Source of the DNA: Eubacterium sp.
Lineage (GTDB): Bacteria > Bacillota_A > Clostridia > Lachnospirales > Lachnospiraceae
Direction of reading: 5' to 3'
NCBI GenBank assembly: GCA_024687845.1
Contig: JAILEL010000039.1
Span: 1 to 8,041 of the forward strand
DNA: 8,041 nucleotides
Both the position numbers and the translations under genes were made by a program. Each line of letters opens with the position of its first letter. Positions within the stretch are counted from its first letter, which is position 1. Under the pieces are notes generated by a model that did not search any database, was not told where the DNA came from, and saw nothing but the letters and a program-made list of their open reading frames with translations. Shown here piece by piece: positions 1 through 5,372 of this stretch.

Positions 1-301
1 TGATATGGCAGCTGCGCTCATTCTGGCGGATAAATCAGATGTCAGACGAAGCAGAGTCCAGGATGAGGATGAAAGAAAGTTTGATATTCATGACAGAGTT
101 AACTACTCTGTTAAGTCTTCAAAATTAAAGATTAATCAAGAACATACCGCTATAAAGCTTAAGCTTGAAATTGATACGAGATATGGAGAGATAGGCGAAT
201 ATTTTGAGATATTTATGGAGAGAATGCTTCTGTGTCGAAAAGCTGCGGAATTTTTAAACCTTGAATTCCATCTGATTATAAATGAACAGACTCTTATGTG
301 A
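1..301 (+). CDS. HD-domain phosphohydrolase-like protein, C-terminal part (5'-truncated)
   Basis: The reading frame is open from base 2 and ends at TGA 299-301. The first in-frame ATG (base 5) is preceded by a sense codon and has no ribosome binding site in view, so it is almost certainly internal and the true start lies outside the window. The visible part begins with a small-residue stretch followed by LADKSDVRRSRV, then FDIHDRVNYSVKSSKL, and later EIFMERMLLCRKAAEFL and a C-terminal LIINEQ. From memory this pattern is the C-terminal half of a Clostridia/Lachnospiraceae HD-superfamily (metal-dependent phosphohydrolase) protein; the ADKSD segment would carry the last HD-domain aspartate. The metal-binding H...HD residues are not in view, so activity and substrate cannot be judged. 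The gene is followed directly by terminator-like hairpins and converges on the dus gene. Family assignment is fairly likely; function is unknown. Confidence 0.7.
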   Translation, partial: DMAAALILADKSDVRRSRVQDEDERKFDIHDRVNYSVKSSKLKINQEHTAIKLKLEIDTRYGEIGEYFEIFMERMLLCRKAAEFLNLEFHLIINEQTLM

Positions 302-304
302 ATT

Positions 305-328
305 GGATTCGTAGAATCCTTTGCTTTT
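305..328 (+). terminator. Small intrinsic terminator after the HD-domain gene
   Basis: A perfect 6-bp stem, GGATTC (305-310) and GAATCC (314-319), closes a 3-base GTA loop and is followed by TTTGCTTTT (320-328). It begins four bases after the TGA of the HD-domain gene, the expected place for its terminator. The stem is short and the T-run is broken by GC, so efficiency may be partial. On the minus strand the hairpin is followed only by AATT, so it is a poor terminator for dus. Confidence 0.55.
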
Positions 329-377
329 GACGTTACTATTCACAGGTATCATGAGATAAGTAACCTTTTGACTCATA

Positions 378-1349
378 TTACAGTCCAGACAGAATCATCT
401 GCTGGACTGTTTTATATTCAGTAAGACTATTTGCTTTATGAATCAGCTTCAGCTGTTTCTTATCAATTTCCAGTCCCATGCTGAGATAAGTCCAGAGCTC
501 CTTCATTTTCATAACTACCTGGCGGTCATTTGACATTTCATCACGGTAATTTTCAACCAGTTCATTAAGGAAGGATGAAAGCCTTTTTTTCTCTGATGAG
601 TCTATGCAACTCTGCTCTTCGATGCCAGTGGAGAGAAAATCTTTAATTGATTTAGGAAGTAAAGGATTTCTGATCACACCTCTTCCAATCATAACAGGCG
701 TATTATCGAAGCTGCTACATTTTTCTGTGAATGTTTTTGTATCAATAATATCCCCATTGTAGCAAAGGTCGGTTTCACTTGGAATTTCCTCTGCTGCCTT
801 CTGAAATGCATCCATATGGATATCCCCAGTATAGAATTCATTTCTAAGTCTTGGATGAATGATGAGTTCTGATAGGGGATATTTTTTATAGACTTCGAGT
901 ATATCGTCCCATTCGGAAATGAATTCATATCCGATTCTTGTTTTAACAGAAAGAGAAGCCGCACTGTCAATCTGATGAAGACCATTTAGTACCTCGTCTA
1001 AAAAGCGGTCGAGTTTTTCAGGGTAATTCAAAAAGCCTGAGCCGCGTCCTTTCGAAACTACAGTACCTGAGGGACAACCGAGATTGATGTTTATTTCCTT
1101 ATACCCAAGAGCAAGCAGTTGCTCAGCAATCTGAAGAAACTGGTCGCTTTCATTTGCCAGAATCTGAGGAACAAGAGGGATATCCTTATTGTTATCCGGA
1201 TGAACTTCGCGAAGTTCTCTTCCTTTCAGATGACTTGCAGTAAGAAATGGTGTATAGTATTTATCGATGCTGCCGAAATACTTGCTAAATGCATTTCTGT
1301 AGACATATGTAGTTATCCCCTCCATTGGGGCGAGATAGAGTTTCTGCAT
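378..1349 (-). CDS. dus: tRNA-dihydrouridine synthase (Dus family)
   Basis: 323 residues, the usual length for FMN-dependent tRNA-dihydrouridine synthases, which reduce specific uridines in tRNA with NADPH in the cytoplasm. Visible motifs along the TIM barrel: N-terminal FMN-site LAPMEGIT (6-13), PQI (61-63), NLGCPSG (89-95) with the presumed catalytic Cys92 that protonates the uracil ring, SKGRGSGF (99-106), KTRIG (136-140), IIHPR (163-167), YNGDI (197-201) and the phosphate-binding IGRGVIRNP (221-229), then a helical C-terminal domain. HPR replaces the more common HGR/HAR; I recall this from clostridial Dus proteins and read it as a subfamily trait. The ATG at 1347-1349 is the only good start: AGGAG lies upstream on the minus strand (1365-1369), with a rather long 15-base spacing. 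Divergent from the shikimate kinase-like gene and convergent with the HD-domain gene. Which uridine is modified cannot be read from the sequence. Confidence 0.93.
   Translation of the reverse strand: MQKLYLAPMEGITTYVYRNAFSKYFGSIDKYYTPFLTASHLKGRELREVHPDNNKDIPLVPQILANESDQFLQIAEQLLALGYKEININLGCPSGTVVSKGRGSGFLNYPEKLDRFLDEVLNGLHQIDSAASLSVKTRIGYEFISEWDDILEVYKKYPLSELIIHPRLRNEFYTGDIHMDAFQKAAEEIPSETDLCYNGDIIDTKTFTEKCSSFDNTPVMIGRGVIRNPLLPKSIKDFLSTGIEEQSCIDSSEKKRLSSFLNELVENYRDEMSNDRQVVMKMKELWTYLSMGLEIDKKQLKLIHKANSLTEYKTVQQMILSGL
380..414 (+). terminator. Second plus-strand terminator, inside the 3' end of dus
   Basis: ACAGTCCAG (380-388) and CTGGACTGT (402-410) form a perfect 9-bp stem around a 13-base loop and are followed by TTTTA (410-414). 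The U-run is on the plus-strand side only, so the element suits transcripts coming from the HD-domain gene. The whole stem lies within the last codons and stop codon of the convergent dus gene (minus-strand stop at 378-380). The loop is long for an intrinsic terminator; it may act as a backup to the hairpin at 305-328. Confidence 0.5.
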
Positions 1350-1427
1350 AATACTTTTGATATACTCCTGTTTTTAACTAATTAAAGGACTAAAAGCTAC
1401 TATATCAAAGATGAAAGGATTTTAATA
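1350..1427. promoter_or_regulatory. Divergent intergenic region with inverted TTTGATATA / TATATCAAA repeat
   Basis: This 78-base A+T-rich gap must carry the starts of both dus (left) and the operon beginning with the shikimate kinase-like gene (right). It contains a perfect 9-bp inverted repeat, TTTGATATA (1356-1364) and TATATCAAA (1401-1409), 36 bases apart. Each arm contains TTGATA, a reasonable -35 hexamer, pointing inward: 1357-1362 on plus and 1403-1408 on minus. The matching -10 positions fall near the palindrome TAATTA (1379-1384), a poor -10. A second weak plus-strand possibility is TTAACT (1374-1379) with TACTAT (1398-1403). Exact promoters are therefore unresolved. AAAGGA (1414-1419) is the ribosome binding site for the plus-strand gene. 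Confidence 0.4.
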
Positions 1428-1922
1428 GTGAAAAATAATATTATTTTAATAGGCATGCCTACGTCTGGTAAGAGTACAGTTGGTGTAATTCTTGCAAAGC
1501 TGCTTGGAATGGATTTTGTTGATTCAGATCTTATCATTCAGAAAAAAACTGGTAAGAAGCTGGCTGAAATTATTCAAGACGAAGGCCTTGACGGGTTTAT
1601 GAATATAGAGGAAAATGTGTGCTGTGAAATAGATTCTCAGGATACTGTTATAGCTACAGGTGGAAGCGTGGTTTATTCTGAAAGGGCGATGGAACATTTT
1701 AAAACAATCGGAAGAATAGTTTATCTGAAGATTGATTATGATACTCTGGAGGAAAGGCTTCATCATACTAAACAGCGAGGTGTTGTACTGAGACCGGGAC
1801 AGACGAAGAAAGAGCTCTATGATGAAAGAACAGTCCTTTATGAAAAATACGCAGATATATGTGTTTCAGAGGAAGGCATGGGAATCGAGGAGACAGTTCA
1901 GAAATTGGGGGAAATGATTTAA
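1428..1922 (+). CDS. Shikimate kinase-like P-loop kinase (divergent substrate site)
   Basis: 164 residues, the normal length of shikimate kinases, which phosphorylate shikimate with ATP in the chorismate pathway. The GTG start is set by AAAGGA (1414-1419) eight bases upstream. Visible: Walker A GMPTSGKST (9-17); DSD (32-34) with Asp34, which binds Mg/shikimate in true enzymes; TGGS (77-80) where shikimate kinases have GGG; lid segment RGVVLRPG (117-124); ERTVLYEKYAD (133-143) with Arg134 matching the conserved arginine of that region. The usual FR..E motif is FMNIEE (57-62), so the shikimate-carboxylate-binding arginine (Arg58 in the M. tuberculosis enzyme) is a methionine. I recall similar GGS/non-arginine homologues in Lachnospiraceae. 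The kinase fold is secure; shikimate as substrate is uncertain, so no aro symbol is given. First gene of the five-gene run; its stop is one base from the next start. Confidence 0.8.
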   Translation: MKNNIILIGMPTSGKSTVGVILAKLLGMDFVDSDLIIQKKTGKKLAEIIQDEGLDGFMNIEENVCCEIDSQDTVIATGGSVVYSERAMEHFKTIGRIVYLKIDYDTLEERLHHTKQRGVVLRPGQTKKELYDERTVLYEKYADICVSEEGMGIEETVQKLGEMI

Positions 1923-1923
1923 T

Positions 1924-2601
1924 ATGAGTGGATTTTCTATTGCGAGAATAATAACTTCTTTAATATCTCTAGCGGCTTTTTCTGTTGAAATCGTATTCTT
2001 GATTAAGTGGATACTTAAGGTTATTCATAAAGAAAAAGATAAGGCAAGAACAAAATATGCCGTAACTGTTGTGATTGCTTTTTTTATATTTGGAGTAATT
2101 ACAGTGGCGAACTATGCAATAGGGATAGCTCAGTATTCAGAATCGTTTGATATGAGTCAGCTGGAAACATTTGAAATCAGTTCAGACAGCCTGGAGGATG
2201 GAAAATGGAAGGAGAGTGCGGGTGCTAAAAAAGAAAACAAATCACCTCAGCTTAAGTGGGATGCCGTAAAAGGCGCCAAGGTATATGCAATATTTATGAT
2301 AGATCCGGACGGATTTAACTGGCTTCACTGGGCAGTGTCGACTGATAAATCCGAGGTCCTGGAAGGAGAGTTCTCAGGAGCAGAAAATGGATATGTTGGT
2401 CCATATCCTCCAATGGGGACTCATAGATATGATGTATATGTTTTCGCACTAAAGGGAGATTCTTATGGTACCAGTGCCGAGCTTGATAAAGCCAATGCTG
2501 ATATAAATAAAATAGCGAAGGAGCTCAATTCTGGCACGGAATCTGAGTTTAATAATATAATCGCGTATGGCAAAATCGAGGGTACATATAGTGCGAAATA
2601 A
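1924..2601 (+). CDS. Membrane-anchored PEBP / YbhB-YbcL family protein
   Basis: 225 residues. Two hydrophobic helices come first (about 8-31 and 46-68) with a short basic loop, KVIHKEKDKARTK, between them, which places that loop inside and both the N-terminus and the long C-terminal domain outside. The C-terminal part (about 75-225) has phosphatidylethanolamine-binding protein signatures: SPQLKW (107-112), MIDPDGFNWLHW (125-136), GYVGPYPPMGTHRYDVYVFAL (156-176) and a final YGKIEGTYSAK. In PEBP/Raf-kinase-inhibitor-like proteins the DPD, HW and GPxPPxGxHRY segments line a small anion/phospholipid head-group pocket; bacterial members have no settled function. Bacterial YbhB-type proteins are usually soluble or secreted, so the two-helix anchor is notable. 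Translation is probably coupled to the preceding gene: one-base gap, with GGGGG (1907-1911) inside that gene as ribosome binding site. Family confident, role unknown; a link to envelope lipids is speculation. Confidence 0.87.
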   Translation: MSGFSIARIITSLISLAAFSVEIVFLIKWILKVIHKEKDKARTKYAVTVVIAFFIFGVITVANYAIGIAQYSESFDMSQLETFEISSDSLEDGKWKESAGAKKENKSPQLKWDAVKGAKVYAIFMIDPDGFNWLHWAVSTDKSEVLEGEFSGAENGYVGPYPPMGTHRYDVYVFALKGDSYGTSAELDKANADINKIAKELNSGTESEFNNIIAYGKIEGTYSAK

Positions 2602-2633
2602 TGAAAAAAATATAGTAGGAAGAGGTAGAAGAC

Positions 2634-2870
2634 ATGAATAATCCAATGGGCATGATGCAGATTGTTGGAAGAATAAACATTTTCAGACAGCAGCATCCAA
2701 AGTTCGGGAAATTCTTGAAATCAGTTTCAGCGAAGGGACTGACAGAAGGTTCAATAATGGAAATGAAGTTTAAATCGGTAGATGGTGAGGAATATGTGGC
2801 AAACATAAAACTTACTGCAGAAGATATCGAAACAATTCAGATGCTTCGAACCATGGGAAGAAATGGTTGA
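2634..2870 (+). CDS. Small conserved-looking protein of unknown function
   Basis: 78 residues with a strong ribosome binding site (AGGAAGAGG, 2617-2625, eight bases from ATG). No signal peptide, membrane helix or cysteine. The N-terminal third is methionine-rich and amphipathic (NNPMGMMQIVGRINIF), followed by RQQHPKFGKFLKSV (18-31), a segment EGSIMEMKFKSVDGEEYVANIKL (38-60) that reads as a beta hairpin, and a helical tail TAEDIETIQMLRTM (61-74). I recall similar short proteins with an 'HPKF...EGT...E' pattern in Clostridia, all uncharacterised, but cannot verify this. It lies 32 bases after the PEBP gene and 36 before the response regulator start, so it is very probably co-transcribed with the two-component system. 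No function is assigned. Confidence 0.75.
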   Translation: MNNPMGMMQIVGRINIFRQQHPKFGKFLKSVSAKGLTEGSIMEMKFKSVDGEEYVANIKLTAEDIETIQMLRTMGRNG

Positions 2871-2893
2871 ATAATTTGATTGAAATATTAGAT

Positions 2894-2909
2894 GAGGTGT
2901 AAGTTTTTG
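2894..2909 (+). promoter_or_regulatory. Ribosome binding site fixing a TTG start for the response regulator
   Basis: GAGGTG (2894-2899) lies eight bases before TTG 2907-2909. The in-frame ATG at 2892-2894 overlaps this Shine-Dalgarno sequence and has no purine-rich site of its own. Starting at TTG also puts the receiver domain in the standard register, with the VEDD acidic pocket beginning at residue 6. Confidence 0.7.
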
Positions 2910-3623
2910 GTAATTCAGATAGTAGAAGATGATAAAACACTTAGCGAGGGGATATCTATATCCCTTGGAGACTATGCAGATAGTTTTTATAAAGAATATA
3001 AGATAGAGGCTGCTAAAGCAGGTTTTGATAGATATGGTAAAGAGATAAGTCTTATAATACTTGATCTCAATCTTCCAGATGGGATAGGCTATGATTATCT
3101 GAAATATGTAAGGGAAAGAAGTGATGTTCCTGTTCTAATCCTTACGGCAAATGACCTGGAGATGGATGAAGTTACAGGACTCACTATGGGAGCTGATGAT
3201 TTTCTTACAAAGCCATTTAGCCTTGCAGTTCTTAGAGCAAGAGTAAATGCACTGGTGCGTCGTAGTCAGATAACAAGTAATGCAGGCGCTTTAAATGATA
3301 AAGCAAGTTCTATAAATGAAAAGTCTGGAGTATATGAAATCGACGATATGGTATTTGATTTTGATAAACTTCAATTTACTAAGGGCGAGGAAGAACTGTT
3401 TCTTAGCGTAAATGAGCAGAAGCTTCTTAAAGTATTTTTGGATAATAAAGGGTTGCTTCTTACAAGAGATACACTTATCGAAAGATTATGGGGCGATAGT
3501 GGTGAGTATGTAGAGGAAAATGCCTTATCTGTAACTATTAATCGCCTTAGAAGTAAGATAGAAAGTGCTGGAAAAGATAAACATATAAGTACAGTATACG
3601 GACAAGGATATAGGTTCGAATAA
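2907..3623 (+). CDS. OmpR/PhoB-family two-component response regulator
   Basis: 238 residues from the TTG start, standard for the OmpR family; an ATG at 2892 would add five atypical residues and lacks a ribosome binding site. Receiver domain (about 1-118): acidic pocket EDD (7-9), phosphoacceptor Asp53 in IILDLNLPDG, Thr80 in LILTAND, Lys102 in FLTKPFS. A roughly 20-residue linker leads to the winged-helix DNA-binding domain (about 140-238), with VNEQKLLKVFLDNKG, the recognition-helix segment ENALSVTINRLRSKI and the terminal hairpin VYGQGYRFE. All phosphotransfer residues are present, so it should be activated by the kinase 17 bases downstream and bind DNA as a dimer. The likely target is the ABC transporter promoter, where an inverted repeat at 4591-4606 fits a dimer site (inference). 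It resembles regulators of Bce-like modules, but the orthologue cannot be named. Confidence 0.95.
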   Translation: MVIQIVEDDKTLSEGISISLGDYADSFYKEYKIEAAKAGFDRYGKEISLIILDLNLPDGIGYDYLKYVRERSDVPVLILTANDLEMDEVTGLTMGADDFLTKPFSLAVLRARVNALVRRSQITSNAGALNDKASSINEKSGVYEIDDMVFDFDKLQFTKGEEELFLSVNEQKLLKVFLDNKGLLLTRDTLIERLWGDSGEYVEENALSVTINRLRSKIESAGKDKHISTVYGQGYRFE

Positions 3624-3640
3624 TAAAGGGGAGTCTTAAA

Positions 3641-4531
3641 TTGTTTACAAATAAAGTAGTCGATAGATTAGATCAAATGCTTGATGATGCACTAAATGGG
3701 ACTTTTTCGGAAAGTAATTATGATGAGACAAAACTTTCAAGACTAGAATCGAAGTGGAAAGAGTTTCTTGGAACATCGGTTCTCTCAAATCAGAACCTTG
3801 AAGCTGAGAGACATAGACTTGAACAGTTTATATCAGATATATCTCATCAGACTAAAACCCCTATGACTAATATCAAGATGTATACAGAGCTGCTATGCGA
3901 AGAAGTAAGCAGTCTTCAGAAAAAGGAAGCTGATGATAGTTCTGCATCAGCTGCAATAAACAGAATAGAAAAATATGCTACTGAGATAAGAAGACAGAAT
4001 GAAAGACTTGAGTTTCTGATTGATTCTCTCACGAAGCTCTCAAGGCTTGAAAGCGGTACACTTGAAGTTGTAGCAAATCAGTCCAGTGTAAATGCACTTG
4101 TTAGGTCTGGCGTATCTGCCATAAAGCCAAAGGCTGATATGAAAAAGATATCATTTATCTCTACTGAAGCTGAATGTGATACCTCAGTGATGGCTTCATT
4201 TGATAAGAAATGGACTCTGGAAGCGCTGATAAATGTACTCGATAATGCTGTTAAATATTCTCCGGAAGGTGGAAATATTGAAGTAAAGCTTTCAGAAACA
4301 GAAATGTATGTTTCTATTCATGTTATAGATGAAGGCCCAGGTATATCAGAAGAAGATGCAACTAAGATTTTCGGCAGATTCTTTCGTAGCAGTGAAGTTC
4401 AGCAGGAGGATGGTGTTGGAATAGGACTTTACTTAACAAGAGAGATTCTTTCTAAGGAAGATGGATATATTAAAGTTATTTCAAATGAATATCGAAAAGG
4501 CGGAGAGTTTGTGCTTTATCTTAGAAAGTAA
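3641..4531 (+). CDS. Soluble (membrane-helix-free) sensor histidine kinase
   Basis: 296 residues. The TTG start is set by AAGGGGAG (3626-3633), seven bases upstream; the regulator's stop is just before it, so no upstream sensor region can be hidden. Residues 1-60 are charged and helical (DRLDQMLDDALNG...LSRLESKWKEFL), probably HAMP-like or coiled coil, with no hydrophobic segment. DHp domain about 55-140: H-box ISDISHQTKTPM with phosphoacceptor His69, then LTKLSRLESG (130-139). HATPase domain about 185-296: N-box INVLDNAVKYSP (197-208), G1 DEGPGI (230-235), F-box IFGRFFR (243-249), G2 GVGIGLYL (258-265). All catalytic boxes are intact, so it should autophosphorylate and pass phosphate to the adjacent regulator. 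The missing transmembrane and input domains imply sensing through a partner protein or a cytoplasmic cue. Related Lachnospiraceae kinases with the same LDxMLDDAxxGTFSE segment often carry an N-terminal membrane helix, from memory. Confidence 0.93.
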   Translation: MFTNKVVDRLDQMLDDALNGTFSESNYDETKLSRLESKWKEFLGTSVLSNQNLEAERHRLEQFISDISHQTKTPMTNIKMYTELLCEEVSSLQKKEADDSSASAAINRIEKYATEIRRQNERLEFLIDSLTKLSRLESGTLEVVANQSSVNALVRSGVSAIKPKADMKKISFISTEAECDTSVMASFDKKWTLEALINVLDNAVKYSPEGGNIEVKLSETEMYVSIHVIDEGPGISEEDATKIFGRFFRSSEVQQEDGVGIGLYLTREILSKEDGYIKVISNEYRKGGEFVLYLRK

Positions 4532-4551
4532 AACCAAATAAATGGCTAGCT

Positions 4552-4586
4552 GGAGTGATTCTTATATGAGAATTGCTCCTTTTTTT
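4552..4586 (+). terminator. Strong intrinsic terminator after the histidine kinase
   Basis: GGAGTGATTCTT (4552-4563) pairs with GAGAATTGCTCC (4568-4579) to give a stem of about 12 bp with a few G-T pairs and a 4-base ATAT loop, followed at once by seven T (4580-4586). It lies 20 bases after the kinase stop codon and separates the kinase operon from the ABC transporter genes, which therefore need their own promoter. Confidence 0.92.
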
Positions 4587-4590
4587 AATT

Positions 4591-4606
4591 CTTTCAAAAG
4601 TGAAAG
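4591..4606. promoter_or_regulatory. Candidate response-regulator operator: CTTTCA-N4-TGAAAG
   Basis: This perfect 6-bp inverted repeat with a 4-base spacer (AAAG) lies between the kinase terminator and the promoter-like sequences of the ABC operon. Its geometry resembles the TnACA-N4-TGTnA inverted repeats described for BceR-type regulators, and the setting (regulator and kinase upstream, transporter downstream) suits control of the transporter by the adjacent regulator. It is not followed by a T-run, so it is not a terminator. Function is inferred. Confidence 0.5.
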
Positions 4607-4608
4607 AT

Positions 4609-4650
4609 TTGAGAAACAATCTGGAAAGAAGTGTATGCTAGTATAAGGAC
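4609..4650 (+). promoter_or_regulatory. Probable promoter region of the ABC transporter operon
   Basis: A promoter is required here because of the terminator ending at 4586. Candidate elements: -35 TTGAGA (4609-4614); -10 choices are TATGCT (4634-4639, 19-base spacer), TAGTAT with an extended TGC in front (TGC 4636-4638, TAGTAT 4639-4644), or TATAAG (4642-4647, five of six consensus bases but no good -35). Poor -35/-10 pairing is typical of activator-dependent promoters and fits an operator immediately upstream. The exact start cannot be fixed. The leader continues to GGAGG (4683-4687), ten bases before ATG 4698. Confidence 0.45.
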
Positions 4651-4697
4651 AGTAAAAAAAAGAGAGACAAGTTCTCATAAATGGAGGAAAGTATAAA

Positions 4698-5363
4698 ATG
4701 AGTATATTAGTTGCAGAACATTTAAAAAAATATTATGGCGAAGGTGAAACTCTTGTGAAGGCGCTGGATGATGTAAGCCTTCAGGTTGAAAGAGGTGAGT
4801 TCCTCAGTATCATAGGAACAAGCGGAAGCGGAAAGTCAACACTGCTTCATATGCTTGGTGGACTTGATAATCCAACTGAGGGAAAAGTAATAATAGATGA
4901 TAAAGATATTTCAGGTCTGAAGGGTGATGAGTTATGCATCTTCAGAAGAAGAAAGATAGGATTTATTTTCCAGAGCTTCAATCTGGTTCCTTCGATAAGT
5001 GTATATGATAACATCGTCCTTCCGCTTCAGCTGGATGGCAAGAAGGTTGATAAGGAATATCTGGAAAATGTAATCGAAACTCTTGGTATCGAAAAGAAAT
5101 TAAAGGTTCTTCCTTCTAAACTGTCTGGTGGACAGCAGCAGAGAGTGGCCATAGCAAGAGCGCTTGCTTCGAAGCCGGCAATCATACTTGCAGATGAGCC
5201 TACAGGAAATCTTGATACTAAAACAAGTCAGGATGTGCTGGGACTGCTTAAGACTACAGGAAATAAGTTCAATCAGACAATCGTAATGATCACACATAAT
5301 GATGAGATAGCTCAGATGGCAGACAGAACTATCAGAATTGAAGATGGTCACATCATGGCATAA
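4698..5363 (+). CDS. ABC transporter ATP-binding protein (MacB/LolD/BceA type)
   Basis: 221 residues, a single nucleotide-binding domain of usual length. All motifs are intact: A-loop Tyr near 12-13 (KKYYGEGE), Walker A GTSGSGKST (40-48), Q-loop FQSFNLVP (91-98), signature LSGGQQQRVAIARAL (142-156), Walker B IILADEPTGNLD (162-173) with catalytic Glu167, and H-switch His200 in MITHND. The FQSFNLVP and DEPTGNLD versions are characteristic of ATPases that partner FtsX-fold permeases (MacB, LolD, BceA). It should power the large permease encoded 94 bases downstream, at the inner face of the membrane. ATG has GGAGG (4683-4687) upstream. The gene is separated from the kinase by a terminator and probably has its own regulated promoter. 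In Bce-like modules such transporters protect against, and help sense, envelope-targeting peptides; that role here is inferred from context. Confidence 0.96.
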   Translation: MSILVAEHLKKYYGEGETLVKALDDVSLQVERGEFLSIIGTSGSGKSTLLHMLGGLDNPTEGKVIIDDKDISGLKGDELCIFRRRKIGFIFQSFNLVPSISVYDNIVLPLQLDGKKVDKEYLENVIETLGIEKKLKVLPSKLSGGQQQRVAIARALASKPAIILADEPTGNLDTKTSQDVLGLLKTTGNKFNQTIVMITHNDEIAQMADRTIRIEDGHIMA

Positions 5364-5372
5364 GCGTAAAAA

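Noticed and set aside
332..364. GTTAC (332-336) / GTAAC (360-364) hairpin as a bidirectional terminator between the convergent genes
   Set aside because: Only 5 bp with a long loop, and neither side has a convincing T-run; the hairpins at 305-328 and 380-414 are better.
689..985. A second minus-strand open frame inside dus
   Set aside because: It is a frame shadow of the dus gene, whose full set of FMN and catalytic motifs is in the other frame.
1119..1385. Plus-strand open frame antisense to the 5' end of dus
   Set aside because: It has no recognisable motif, runs through conserved dus sequence and ends in the divergent promoter region.
1524..1766. Minus-strand open frame inside the shikimate kinase-like gene
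   Set aside because: It is antisense to a gene with clear Walker A and lid motifs and has no matching family features.
2449..2806. Three overlapping minus-strand open frames (65-85 codons) across the end of the PEBP gene and the 78-residue gene
   Set aside because: They lie antisense to better-supported genes with good ribosome binding sites, and their translations are hydrophobic and low in recognisable motifs, as expected of complements of A+T-rich coding DNA.
2892..2906. ATG at 2892 as the response regulator start
   Set aside because: No Shine-Dalgarno upstream, overlaps the GAGGTG that serves TTG 2907, and adds five residues not expected in a receiver domain.
4605..4622. AGATT / AATCT repeat as a second operator upstream of the ABC operon
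   Set aside because: Only 5 bp with an 8-base spacer, overlaps the putative -35, and is within chance expectation for this base composition.
5100..5351. Minus-strand open frame antisense to the ABC ATPase
   Set aside because: It is the complement of the signature and Walker B region; its cysteine- and serine-rich translation is typical of such shadows.
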